This document shows positions 9,115-17,578 of a stretch of 64,000 bases of DNA, piece by piece. The DNA is taken from contig NZ_CP059404.1 of assembly GCF_014217255.1 (NCBI RefSeq), positions 2,170,001 through 2,234,000 on the forward strand, written 5' to 3'. The position numbers and the translations under genes are program-made. Every line of letters starts with the position of its first letter. Within the stretch, counting starts at the first letter, position 1. The notes under the pieces were generated by a model. That model was not told the origin of the DNA, made no database searches, and saw only the letters and a program-made list of their open reading frames with translations. Source of the DNA: Corynebacterium incognita. Lineage in GTDB: Bacteria > Actinomycetota > Actinomycetes > Mycobacteriales > Mycobacteriaceae.

Positions 9115-11076
9115 TCATTGGCTCCTTTCGACGCGCAGGTTATAAGGCATGAGCTGACAATCAATTGTAGTACCAAATAACTGGGAAAAATTGGAGAAAT
9201 CGTGTGGTGATAACAACACTGTGATGTCGTACTCACCACACTCGAGCGTTACTTTTGCCTGCGCGCCCAAGTCCTCGATGGCTACGACGGTGCCCCGGAT
9301 GAGGTTGTGCTCGCTGGTAGCGCTCAGCGCGGCGGTATCTACAGGGTGGACGGCGTGGGGCGTGAAGCTAGCCCACGCCACATCGCCGGCCTGAATCCCC
9401 GAATCGATGGTGTAGCCAGTGAGATTCAGGTTCGGTGCGGCGCCTCCGCGCAACCCCAGAGTGACGGCACGGCGTCGGCACGTTGCACCGTTAGCCGTGG
9501 TGGCTTCGGCGGCATCCTTCACCGCTAGCACCGCTCCGCTGATGACGTTGTGCCCGACGAGCCCGGCGGCAAAAGCGGTCGGAGGGGCATCGCGAAACTC
9601 AGCAGCCGGCACGATGGAGACGACGCGACCGTGTTCCATAGTGGCTACCTCGTCGGCAAGGGCGTGGATGTCTGTGGCGTCGTGCGTTACCAGCAGCGTG
9701 GTTCGCGTGTGGGCGCCCGCGCGGAGCAGGCGCCGCCATCGCGCGGCCGAAGAAGCATCAATGGCCGAGAGTGGCTCGTCCAGGATGAGCACGCGAGGGC
9801 GAGCTGCCAGTGCCCGCACCAGTGCGATCTGGGCAGCCTGGCCGCCGGACAGCGCAGGCACGCGCACATCTGCCAGTTCCTGCAGACCCGCCGCTTCAAG
9901 CAGCTCGTGAGTCCGCGCGGCGGAGCGAGTAACCATGGTGATCGCCTGCGCGGCGGAGGCGCGCGGCGGCAGGCCTGGGTTCTGTGTAAGCATGACTACC
10001 ATGCCAGGAGCCGGTACAGCGTCCACGGATGTCCCCGCGTCGCCGTAGCTGACCTCGGGTCCACGAATACGCCCGGCGATGGCTTTCATGAGCGTGGTTT
10101 TTCCGGACCCGTTTGGCCCCACGACGGTCGTGGTGTGACCGGAAGAAAAGCGTAAAGGCGCGCCGGCCGTCTGGACATCTATCGCCATCGCGGAGCCGCG
10201 GGGGGTGGTGAGCCGCTCCAAAGCCTCGGCATCCAGCGGGTGAATGGTCCGTGGGCGGGGCTCAGGGGAGCGCCGCAGCAGAGCAGGAATGCTGGCCACG
10301 GCGAGACAAGCGATTGCCAAACCAATTAGCAACGCAGACAGCGCGTAGGCGGCCTCTTGATCCACCTCGCGGATGAGGTAAATACCCAGCGGCATAGTGC
10401 GTGTGACTCCGGGCATGGAACCGGCGAACGTGAGGGTCGTACCGAATTCCCCTAAGGAGCGAGCGAAGGCTAACCCGGCGCCCGTGGCGAGTGCCGGCGC
10501 GATGGTCGGCAGCGTGATACGCCGGACGATCGTTTCGTCGCTCATACCGACGCTGCGCGCGGACGCGGATATTTCACCGTCTAGGTGGCGTAGCGCTGAG
10601 TCGACTGTGACCACCACGAAGGGCAGGCACACGAAGACATGGGAGGCGACGACGCCGGGGAAAGCGAAGGCCAGCTGAATACCGAATAGATCGAGGATAG
10701 GCTGCGCGAGCCCTTGGCGTCCTACCGCCGCGGTGAGTGCGAGGCCTGCTACGACCGGGGGCATGGCCAAGGGGAGCAAGACTAAGCCGCGGGCAATCAG
10801 TGCGCCGCGACGCAAGTACTGCAAGCACAGCGCCAGGGGGACACCGAGCAGCACCGTCATCGCTGTGGCTTCCACCGAGGACCACAGGCTCACCCGCAAC
10901 AGGGACGCGGTGTCAGCGGAAGACAGGGCGTCGCCAAGCCTGCCCCATGGCACCCGCGTCAACAGGGCCACCATGGGCCCGAGGATGTAACACACCGCGG
11001 CCACAGCAACGAGAATCAGCGGCCACGGCGCGCGGTGGGGGCGGGGTTGCAGTGTCGCCGCGGATGGCTTAGTCAT
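9115..11076 (-). CDS. modBC: Molybdate ABC transporter, permease-ATPase fusion
   Basis: A 653-residue fusion of two normally separate proteins. Residues about 1-265 are a ModB-type permease with five or six membrane segments and an EAA-loop motif (ASARSVGMSDETIVRRITLP, 171-190). Residues about 296-500 are the ModC ATPase: Walker A GPNGSGKTT (320-328), signature LSGGQ (409-413), Walker B VLILDEP (429-435). The tail from about 525 resembles a MOP/TOBE oxyanion-binding domain. It would import molybdate with ModA. It overlaps modA by 8 bases and abuts the ArnR-like gene. Sulfate or tungstate is possible as substrate, but the molybdenum cofactor genes nearby favour molybdate. Confidence 0.92.
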   Translation of the reverse strand: MTKPSAATLQPRPHRAPWPLILVAVAAVCYILGPMVALLTRVPWGRLGDALSSADTASLLRVSLWSSVEATAMTVLLGVPLALCLQYLRRGALIARGLVLLPLAMPPVVAGLALTAAVGRQGLAQPILDLFGIQLAFAFPGVVASHVFVCLPFVVVTVDSALRHLDGEISASARSVGMSDETIVRRITLPTIAPALATGAGLAFARSLGEFGTTLTFAGSMPGVTRTMPLGIYLIREVDQEAAYALSALLIGLAIACLAVASIPALLRRSPEPRPRTIHPLDAEALERLTTPRGSAMAIDVQTAGAPLRFSSGHTTTVVGPNGSGKTTLMKAIAGRIRGPEVSYGDAGTSVDAVPAPGMVVMLTQNPGLPPRASAAQAITMVTRSAARTHELLEAAGLQELADVRVPALSGGQAAQIALVRALAARPRVLILDEPLSAIDASSAARWRRLLRAGAHTRTTLLVTHDATDIHALADEVATMEHGRVVSIVPAAEFRDAPPTAFAAGLVGHNVISGAVLAVKDAAEATTANGATCRRRAVTLGLRGGAAPNLNLTGYTIDSGIQAGDVAWASFTPHAVHPVDTAALSATSEHNLIRGTVVAIEDLGAQAKVTLECGEYDITVLLSPHDFSNFSQLFGTTIDCQLMPYNLRVERSQ

Positions 11077-11884
11077 CGAAACCGTGGCGCTTCCATTCGG
11101 CGTTAAAGTCTGTGTCGATGAGGGTGAGCAGTGTCTGTGCCTCCTCGGGGTGGGCAGAGGAGGTCGTTACTGCACCCATGATTGCGTTAGAAAATTCGTG
11201 TGCGCCGGGGATATCAATGACCTCAACGCTCTCTCCAGCCGCGGCGGCATCGGTGGAATACACCCATCCGGCGTCGGCTTCGCCTGAGGCTACCTTGCCG
11301 AGTACATCGGCGACCTGGTGCTCCAAGGAATCTGCGTCCAGTGTCAGGTGGTTGCGTGCACTGAGCGTGGCAGTGGTGTCCCCGCACGGGACCTGGGGAT
11401 CGCACGCAACGAATGCGTGCTGTGTACTGAGATCGGCGACCGAAATAATCCCGGCCGGGTTGCCGCGGGGAACCACCATCACCATGTGGTTGGAGGCCAG
11501 TTCTACTGGTGCGGTCACGGTGCCGTCCTTGACTGCTTGGTCCATAGTCGCGCGCGAGGCAGTGAGGAGGACGTCAGCGGGGGCACCGTCGGCAAGCTGC
11601 TGGACCAAGGTGGAGGAACCGGCGTTGTTGAAATCCAGGTGTAGTGGCGGGGTCTGAGCGGCGGCGCGCTCGGACAGGGCGTCGTTCAGCACCCTGGTTG
11701 AGGAAGCCCCAGCGATGGTGAGGGGGACAGTCGCAGAGCCTTCCGACGCCCCGCGAGGGCTTCCGGATACATCCTCGCCTGGGGGGCCGGGCAGGCAACT
11801 GCACAAGGCGGCGCCTGCGAACACGGCGGCCCCGCATGCAGCCAAGGCTCGCGCGCGAGCTAGACGAGGGGGATGGATTTTCAC
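11069..11884 (-). CDS. modA: Molybdate-binding lipoprotein
   Basis: A 271-residue periplasmic-type binding protein. The N-terminus is a lipoprotein signal peptide ending in a lipobox (LCSC, lipidated cysteine at residue 29), so it is anchored to the outer face of the membrane. The mature part has the ModA pattern: TIAGASSTRVLNDAL for oxyanion binding, FNNAGSSTLVQQL, ADVLLTASRATMDQ, and GEADAGWVYSTDA near the end. It hands molybdate to the ModBC fusion encoded immediately downstream, with which it overlaps by 8 bases. Confidence 0.93.
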   Translation of the reverse strand: MKIHPPRLARARALAACGAAVFAGAALCSCLPGPPGEDVSGSPRGASEGSATVPLTIAGASSTRVLNDALSERAAAQTPPLHLDFNNAGSSTLVQQLADGAPADVLLTASRATMDQAVKDGTVTAPVELASNHMVMVVPRGNPAGIISVADLSTQHAFVACDPQVPCGDTTATLSARNHLTLDADSLEHQVADVLGKVASGEADAGWVYSTDAAAAGESVEVIDIPGAHEFSNAIMGAVTTSSAHPEEAQTLLTLIDTDFNAEWKRHGFDD

Positions 11885-12044
11885 AGGCTCCGCGACCGTC
11901 CTTTCTTCACCGTTTTCCAGCTCATGAGACTCCAGCGCATGAGACTGCGTTCATCCTACCCGTGGGGCGTCGGCGGCCTTCAAAGGGGAATTGTCACGTG
12001 GTGTGCCGGGGCTGGCGGGAGCAGTGAGGTAGTGGGTGTGAATT
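11885..12044. promoter_or_regulatory. Spacer upstream of modA
   Basis: 160 bases between the DUF2249 gene and modA, both on the minus strand. It probably holds the mod operon promoter. No clear terminator, riboswitch or molybdate-repressor site could be picked out by eye. Confidence 0.4.
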
Positions 12045-12404
12045 TTAAGCCGTGCGCGTGAACTTGATGTGGAAGTCTTGAGGATCCTCTTTGAGGTATT
12101 CGAGCTCGAAGGTTTCTTCGCGGTCTTCTACTTCCTTGAGGAGTGGGACTGGGTTGTGTGGGGCGATGAGGATCATGGATTCGCCGACGTTTCGGGTGTC
12201 CAGCGCGCCGTGGATGGCGCCGTGGCGGACCGCGTGCGGAATCTCCGAGGCGTTGAGGACGGGGATGTCGCCAGCAGAGTGGGCGTCAGAGATGGGAAGT
12301 TGCACGAGTTCTCCTTCAATCAACGGGACTAGACGAAAGCGGGTTGTAGCTCTTGTCACCGCTGGCGCTGCGGCGGGTGCCTGGGCGTCGGTGGCGACTT
12401 CCAC
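12045..12404 (-). CDS. DUF2249 domain protein
   Basis: A small cytoplasmic protein of 119 residues. After a short Ala/Pro-rich start it carries a DUF2249-like fold: LVPLIEGELVQLPISD, ASEIPHAVRHGAIHGALD, GESMILIAPHNPVPLLKEVEDR and DPQDFHIKFTR. DUF2249 proteins recur beside hemerythrins, NnrS and NO reductases, so a role in nitric oxide handling or metal delivery is inferred. I choose the GTG at 12404 because the frame upstream only runs antisense into the NnrS-like gene. It looks leaderless: an AT-rich TAATAAT lies about 9 bases before the GTG and there is no ribosome binding site. Confidence 0.75.
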   Translation of the reverse strand: MEVATDAQAPAAAPAVTRATTRFRLVPLIEGELVQLPISDAHSAGDIPVLNASEIPHAVRHGAIHGALDTRNVGESMILIAPHNPVPLLKEVEDREETFELEYLKEDPQDFHIKFTRTA

Positions 12405-12455
12405 CCTAGAACAATTATTAGTACGATGAAAGTCGTGGAAAACAATTCTAGGGTG
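12402..12455. promoter_or_regulatory. Inverted repeat in the divergent DUF2249 / nnrS promoter
   Basis: Perfect 10-base arms CACCCTAGAA (12402-12411) and TTCTAGGGTG (12446-12455) with a 34-base AT-rich centre. Each arm contains a GTG that can start the outward gene (minus-strand DUF2249 at 12404; plus-strand alternative start at 12453). The centre offers -10-like hexamers for both directions. It could be an operator, or a shared leaderless start signal. Confidence 0.6.
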
Positions 12456-13511
12456 CCCCGGTTCGCGTTCCTCGTCGCCGCCGGTGTGGGGTTGGTCGCA
12501 GGACTCGTCGCCGCGCTCGGCCTCCTGGACGTCGCCCCCGTACCAGCTCGGCTTGCTGCCGACCATGGTCCCCTCATGGTGTTCGGCTTCGTTGGCGGCG
12601 CCATTGGTCTTGAACGCACCGTGGCGGTGCGCGCTTCGTGGGCCTGGGCCGGCCCGGTGTTCCATGTCTTGGGGGTCCTGACGCTGCTGGCGGGCGCTCC
12701 CACCACCGCGCCTGCCTTCTTCTTTGCGCTGAGCTTTGTGGTGCTCGGTGCCATATACACCACCATCTATCGCAGACAAGCGACGTTGTCCATCTTGGTG
12801 CAGGCCACCGGCGTTGTTGGCGGGGTGAGCGCCGCGGTGCTCTGGGGTGTGGGCTTCAGCTTTGCCACCGCGATGCCGCTAGCAGTGTTGTACGTCGTGG
12901 CTACCATCATCGGCGAACGCATGGAACTCGCGCGCCTCACGGTGGCTGGGAGCAGCGCCGAGGTTCACATCACTGTTGCGGTGTATGCCCTGGCGTTGGC
13001 AGCACTTGTTTTCTTGGAGAGCCCGGCCATTGGATATGTCCTCATGGGCGTAGCGCTCTTGGCGGTCGCGGTCGTCACGGCACGGGTCGATGTCGCGCGT
13101 CGTCTCGTCCATAGTTCCGGCCTGCCGCGATACTCGGCGGCTTGTATGCTGGCAGGCTATCTGTGGCTGGTACTCGCCGGGGTGGTGTGGGTCGCCTTCG
13201 GCCATGCGGCGGGTGGCCTGACCTACGACGTCGCGGTCCACGCTGTATTTGTTGGCTTCGTCATGTCCATGATCTTCGCCCACGCACCCATCATTGTGAC
13301 CTCCGTCCTGCGAGTAAAGGTGCCGTATCACCCGGCGCTCTACGTGCCACTGGTGCTTCTGCAGGCAAGCCTCGTGGTGCGTTTTATCGGCGATGCCCGC
13401 GGCGCGATAATGGGGTGGCAAGCCGGAGGCATTGTCGGCGTTGTCGCCATCATCTGTTTCCTTGCCACTGCTAGCACCCTCGGTATTCGCCACGCCCGAA
13501 AGGAGGCCTGA
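12426..13511 (+). CDS. nnrS: NnrS-like membrane protein
   Basis: A polytopic protein of 361 residues with about ten to twelve membrane segments. DHGPLMVFGFVGGAIGLERTVA near residue 47 and HAVFVGFVMSMIFAHAPIIVTSVL near residue 277 are the conserved histidine-bearing segments of the NnrS family, heme- and copper-containing membrane proteins that relieve nitric oxide stress in denitrifiers. It heads an operon with a second membrane protein and a copper nitrite reductase. I list the ATG at 12426; a GTG at 12453 within the inverted repeat is an equally likely leaderless start (352 residues). No ribosome binding site precedes either. Confidence 0.82.
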   Translation: MKVVENNSRVPRFAFLVAAGVGLVAGLVAALGLLDVAPVPARLAADHGPLMVFGFVGGAIGLERTVAVRASWAWAGPVFHVLGVLTLLAGAPTTAPAFFFALSFVVLGAIYTTIYRRQATLSILVQATGVVGGVSAAVLWGVGFSFATAMPLAVLYVVATIIGERMELARLTVAGSSAEVHITVAVYALALAALVFLESPAIGYVLMGVALLAVAVVTARVDVARRLVHSSGLPRYSAACMLAGYLWLVLAGVVWVAFGHAAGGLTYDVAVHAVFVGFVMSMIFAHAPIIVTSVLRVKVPYHPALYVPLVLLQASLVVRFIGDARGAIMGWQAGGIVGVVAIICFLATASTLGIRHARKEA

Positions 13512-13517
13512 GCAGAC

Positions 13518-14756
13518 ATGCACAAACCTTCACCGCAGACATCCTCCTTGCAGGTCTCAGACGTCTCGTTGCGGGATCGCGGCCGGTGGCACAGCCTCGT
13601 TGCCGCGGTCGCCTGCGGTTGGATGCTGGTCACAGCAGGGCTTATCATTGCCGCTCGGGCCGGGGCTGCCGTGGTGTGGTGGGACATCATCCACTCGCTC
13701 ACCCTCGGCGCGGTGACGACAGCTATTTTTGCCTATTCCACGCACTTCACCGAGGCCCTGACCAGGACCAAGGCCGCACCCTACCGGTGGGTGGCCACGC
13801 GGATCGCGCTCGTGCACGGGGGACTCGTGCTTTTGTTGGCGGACCGTGCCGGGTTTGACTGGGGCGCGCTCGCTGATGCCGGCGCGGTGCTCGTTATAGT
13901 GGCGGCGCTATGGCAAGCGGTGGTCGTCGGGCGCGCGCTACGGGGCTCTTTGTCTGGAAGCTTCGCGGTCACCGTGCCGTTCTATATCGCGGCGGTGTGC
14001 TTCCTCATCGCGGCAATTGTTCTGGCCATCGTGGCCGGCCATGGCGTGGGGGAGTATTCCGCGCTGATTGCCGCGCATTCGCGGGCGACGGTGTGGGGCT
14101 TTGCCTGGTTGACCGTCGTGGGCACCGTCGTGACCTTGCTGCCGACACTCTCGGGCACTGCCATTTCTCCAGTAGCCCGGGCACGCTGTAGCCGAGCATT
14201 GATGGTGCACTGCCTCGGCCTCGCAATCGCTATCGCCGCTCTCGTTACCGAGTCCGCGGCTCTTGCCGGTTTAGGCCTCGCGTTCGTGGGCCTCGCCGCT
14301 GTCCTTGTGGCACAGCCCGTCATCGCTGGGGTTTTTACCCCCGGCGCCCGGCGCAGCACGGCGGCCGTGTCCGTGGTCGCGGGGCTCGTCTGGCTCATCG
14401 CTTTGTGCTGGGGCGATGCGGCGATGTTGGCTGCGGGCGTCTTCCCGCGGCGTGTCACGTTGGAGTTCGCTCCGGCCCTGCTCGGTGGTGGACTCGCCCA
14501 ACTTATCACCGGCGTGCTGTTGCACTTGCTGCCCACCTTGCGCGGCGGTGGGCCCGAGAAGGTCTGGGCCGGCCGACAGACCGCGGACTGTGGAGGCCCA
14601 GCACGCCTGCTTCTCATTAATGCCGGTGCACTACTGACCCTCCTTCCCACCGAACAGTTGGGGGTGGGGTTTATCCTCATTGTCATGGGCCTTTTCGGCC
14701 ACGTCGTCGCGCTCGCCGCGGCGGTCTACAAGCAGAAACGATTGGACACACCATGA
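13518..14756 (+). CDS. Polytopic membrane protein of the nirK operon
   Basis: A 412-residue protein with about 12 membrane segments, preceded by AAAGGAGG. Histidines sit in hydrophobic segments in patterns recalling NnrS or heme-copper oxidase subunit I: IIHSLTLGAVTTAIFAYSTHF (around residue 57), AAHSRATVWGFAWLTVVG (around 182) and LLHLLPTLRGGGPEKV (around 336). I do not know a named family for it. Its place between nnrS (6-base gap) and nirK (4-base ATGA overlap) suggests it passes electrons or copper to the nitrite reductase, or helps with NO. That role is inference. Confidence 0.72.
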   Translation: MHKPSPQTSSLQVSDVSLRDRGRWHSLVAAVACGWMLVTAGLIIAARAGAAVVWWDIIHSLTLGAVTTAIFAYSTHFTEALTRTKAAPYRWVATRIALVHGGLVLLLADRAGFDWGALADAGAVLVIVAALWQAVVVGRALRGSLSGSFAVTVPFYIAAVCFLIAAIVLAIVAGHGVGEYSALIAAHSRATVWGFAWLTVVGTVVTLLPTLSGTAISPVARARCSRALMVHCLGLAIAIAALVTESAALAGLGLAFVGLAAVLVAQPVIAGVFTPGARRSTAAVSVVAGLVWLIALCWGDAAMLAAGVFPRRVTLEFAPALLGGGLAQLITGVLLHLLPTLRGGGPEKVWAGRQTADCGGPARLLLINAGALLTLLPTEQLGVGFILIVMGLFGHVVALAAAVYKQKRLDTP

Positions 14757-16267
14757 GCATTCCTTTGTCACCCCAGGGCCCGTCGGGCGCGAACAAGGAT
14801 AACGGCGGCGCGCAGCAGTCAACGTCGCCTGGTGGGAAGACAGGGGCGCCCAGTAGCGCAGGAGCATCCCAGGCCGGTGGCTGGGCGGCGTGGTTGCTCA
14901 TCGGCATCGCGATCATGGCGGTGGTAATTTTGGCTGCCGTATCCACACTGGGAGGCGGCAACGGCAGCGGCAACGGCGGTTCAGGCGGTGCTGCGGGTGG
15001 GGCCGCCGGCGGTGCGCCTGGAAGTGGCGAGACCGTCACGAAAAAAATCGACGTGGAGGGCATGGCCTTCGTCCCTAACAGCCTTGAGGTCGCGCCAGGG
15101 ACCCATCTCATTCTGGAGGTGACCAATGGCGGCGACCAAACCCATGACCTCAAGATCAATGGTGCTGAAACCGGGCGAATCAAGGCAGGGGACACGGTCA
15201 CTCTCGATGCCGGGGTATTCAATGAAACCACGGTGGGGTGGTGCACCATTGCCGGGCACCGCACCCAGGGTATGGAGCTCACTGTGAACGTTGCAGGCAG
15301 CGCCACGGGCGGACACGACCACGCCATGGCTCCCGCCGCTAACCCGCACGTGGAGGTGCCAGATTCCGCGAAGCGCCTGCAGGACCCCGGGGAGGGCTTC
15401 CAGGCTTTCGATCCGAAGCTTAACCCCGCCCCGACCGGCAGGACCCACGAGTACACCTGGGTGGCCACCGAAGAAGTCCGCGAGGTGGCCCCTGGGGTCG
15501 AACAAGCCCAGTGGTTGTTCAACGGACAAGCGCCGGGGCCAACGTTGCGGGGAAAGGTCGGCGACAAGTTCAAGATAACCTTGCGCAACGACGGCACCAT
15601 GGGCCACTCCGTGGACTTTCACGCGGGCGAGGTCAGCCCCGACGCACCCATGGCCACCATCGAGCCGGGCGAGGAAGTAGTGTACGAATTCACCGCGAAG
15701 CGCTCGGGAATATGGATGTACCACTGTGCGACCGCGCCCATGAGTCTGCACATCGCCAACGGTATGGCTGGGGCCGTCATCATCGATCCCCCGAGTGATT
15801 CCGACCTGGAGCTTGCCGACGTCGATGCCGAATACGCGCTCGTCGCCAGTGACATGTTCCTGGGCCGCAAGGAAGAGGGTGCGGACCCCAACCGCGTGAC
15901 CAATGGCCAGTTCGACCTCATGGCGTTTAACTATTACCCGAACCAGTACGACCACCGTCCCATCAAGGCCCAGGTGGGCGACACGATTCGAATCTGGGTG
16001 ATGAACGTCGGCCCCGATCAGCCGTTGAGTTTCCACGTTGTCGGCGAAATCTTTGACACGGTGTTCACCGAGGGCGGTTTTACAGTCAAGGATGGTGGCG
16101 GCGGAAACGCCAAGGGCACCACCGGCGCCCAGGTGCTGCCGCTACTGCCTGCCCAGGGTGGCTACGTGGAGATGACCTTCGATGAGCCTGGCACGTACAC
16201 CTTCGTCAACCACATCATGACCAATGCCGAGAAGGGGCAGCACGGCAAGATCGTGGTCACGGAATAG
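14753..16267 (+). CDS. nirK: Copper nitrite reductase (NirK/AniA type) with N-terminal cupredoxin
   Basis: A 504-residue enzyme reducing nitrite to nitric oxide outside the membrane. Residues 44-65 are a membrane anchor, followed by a Gly-rich linker. Residues about 95-180 form an extra cupredoxin with a type 1 copper set (His131, Cys164, His169, Met174). Residues about 228-504 are the two-domain reductase, with all key residues: type 1 copper His285, Cys325, His333, Met338; type 2 copper His290, His324, His487; catalytic Asp288 and His428 (SFHVVGEIFD, as in Neisseria AniA). The tethered cupredoxin is probably a built-in electron donor, as in Hyphomicrobium NirK. The ATG overlaps the previous stop (ATGA), and the end overlaps convergent mobA by 11 bases. 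A multicopper oxidase of other function is less likely. Confidence 0.9.
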   Translation: MSIPLSPQGPSGANKDNGGAQQSTSPGGKTGAPSSAGASQAGGWAAWLLIGIAIMAVVILAAVSTLGGGNGSGNGGSGGAAGGAAGGAPGSGETVTKKIDVEGMAFVPNSLEVAPGTHLILEVTNGGDQTHDLKINGAETGRIKAGDTVTLDAGVFNETTVGWCTIAGHRTQGMELTVNVAGSATGGHDHAMAPAANPHVEVPDSAKRLQDPGEGFQAFDPKLNPAPTGRTHEYTWVATEEVREVAPGVEQAQWLFNGQAPGPTLRGKVGDKFKITLRNDGTMGHSVDFHAGEVSPDAPMATIEPGEEVVYEFTAKRSGIWMYHCATAPMSLHIANGMAGAVIIDPPSDSDLELADVDAEYALVASDMFLGRKEEGADPNRVTNGQFDLMAFNYYPNQYDHRPIKAQVGDTIRIWVMNVGPDQPLSFHVVGEIFDTVFTEGGFTVKDGGGGNAKGTTGAQVLPLLPAQGGYVEMTFDEPGTYTFVNHIMTNAEKGQHGKIVVTE

Positions 16268-17039
16268 CTGCGCCCGCCTGGCCCGCAAGGTCTTCAGGGG
16301 TATCAAAATCACGCACGTTCGTGGTGGCCGGTATCTCGGCTATGCGCCGTTCCCGCAGCAGCCAGCGGACGGAGCCGTTGACTAGTTCGTCGCGCTCGGC
16401 AAGCTTGTCGACGGCCGCGTGGAGCGCCTCAGCGCGCCATAGCGCGCACAGAGGGTTCCGGAAGCCTTCGCTATCCACAACCAACGCGACATCAACGGCG
16501 TCAGCCGGGGAATTGGAGGGGGCCTCGATTAGATCCCCAGACACTGCTGCGGTCAATCCCGGGAGCAACAGCGGGGAGGCGGGAGCGTCCACGGCGAACA
16601 CCGCGATGTAGTCGTGCTTCTCCGGTCGCGACAGCAAGGTCTGGGAACCCGCTGCGATCGCGGCCAGAGGGCCCGAGAAGGCGGGGATTTCGGCCACCAC
16701 GGCGTAACGAGTTGGCTCTCCTGTGCCTTCGTGCGCCGCGCCAGCACACTCCGTGCAGTCTGCGGGGATGTCGCGGGAACTCACCACCACCACATCACGG
16801 ATGATGTGGGATCCAGCTCCGGTACGGGCGCTCGTGCCGGCAGGAGGGGCGGGGGCAGCAGCCGAGAGGTAATTTAACAACACCCGGAGGAACGACTGTC
16901 CTCCCCACGACAGTGCCGCTTTGTTGGCTCCGCCCATCCGGGAGCCCCGGCCTCCGGCCACCACGATGACACCCAGCGAGGTCGACGGTGGTCCATGAGA
17001 TCCCCCAGCGGGGTTGTTGCGGCTGTCCAACGCTGGCAT
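16257..17039 (-). CDS. mobA: Molybdenum cofactor guanylyltransferase
   Basis: A 260-residue nucleotidyltransferase that attaches GMP to molybdopterin to form the guanine dinucleotide cofactor used by nitrate reductase and relatives. The signature VVAGGRGSRMGGANKAALSWGG (about residues 26-47) is the GTP-binding loop with its catalytic lysine; FAVDAPASPLLLP supplies the metal-binding aspartate. A Ser/Pro-rich start precedes the domain and an internal Gly/Ala loop (about 60-75) is longer than in E. coli MobA. It follows moaC by 23 bases in the moaA-moeA-moaC-mobA operon. Confidence 0.9.
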   Translation of the reverse strand: MPALDSRNNPAGGSHGPPSTSLGVIVVAGGRGSRMGGANKAALSWGGQSFLRVLLNYLSAAAPAPPAGTSARTGAGSHIIRDVVVVSSRDIPADCTECAGAAHEGTGEPTRYAVVAEIPAFSGPLAAIAAGSQTLLSRPEKHDYIAVFAVDAPASPLLLPGLTAAVSGDLIEAPSNSPADAVDVALVVDSEGFRNPLCALWRAEALHAAVDKLAERDELVNGSVRWLLRERRIAEIPATTNVRDFDTPEDLAGQAGAAIP

Positions 17040-17062
17040 GGTCTGTGCTCCTCGCGACTGTT

Positions 17063-17578
17063 CTACTTGGTCGAGTCTTCTGCGATGGCGTCGTCAGCGC
17101 GCAAGCGAGGAAGCTCGCGGGACCAGTCACCGGAACGGCCACCGGACTTGGCCACGATGCCGCAGCGCCGGATGTATGCTGCGCGGTCGACACCCTTGAC
17201 CATGTCAATGATTGCGAGGGCGGCGACGTTCACCGCCGTCAGCGCCTCCATCTCTACACCGGTGCGATCCGCGGTGCGCACAGTGGCCTCAATGAACACG
17301 TGGTCCTCACGAATCTCCAGGTCCACGGTTGCGCCATGAACGCCAATGGTATGGGCTAGCGGCAACAGCTCCGGTACTTTCTTCGCCGCCGCGATTCCCG
17401 CCACGCGCGCGACAGCTAGCACGTCGCCCTTGGGCACGGTGCCGTCAGTGAGGGCCTGCAGAACGTCAGGGGAGCAAAAGACCTCACCGTGGGCGGTGGC
17501 GGCGCGCACCGTGGGCTTCTTTTCCGTCACGTCCACCATGTAGGCAGAGCCAGCTTCGTTGAGATGCGTGAACTTCAC
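17063..17578 (-). CDS. moaC: Cyclic pyranopterin monophosphate synthase
   Basis: A protein of 171 residues, normal for MoaC, which with MoaA converts GTP to cyclic pyranopterin monophosphate, the first step of molybdenum cofactor synthesis. Family motifs are FTHLNEAGSAYMVDVTEK, AAKKVPELLPLAHTIGVHG, and VEMEALTAVNVAALAIIDMVKGVDR. The start is the GTG at 17578, which overlaps the moeA stop (GTGA); the frame stays open upstream but only antisense-like sequence lies there. Confidence 0.95.
   Translation of the reverse strand: MKFTHLNEAGSAYMVDVTEKKPTVRAATAHGEVFCSPDVLQALTDGTVPKGDVLAVARVAGIAAAKKVPELLPLAHTIGVHGATVDLEIREDHVFIEATVRTADRTGVEMEALTAVNVAALAIIDMVKGVDRAAYIRRCGIVAKSGGRSGDWSRELPRLRADDAIAEDSTK

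Noticed and set aside
12405-12779. Upstream extension of the DUF2249 gene on the minus strand
   Set aside because: The extension is antisense to the NnrS-like gene, is low in recognisable structure, and the DUF2249 domain is complete from the GTG at 12404.
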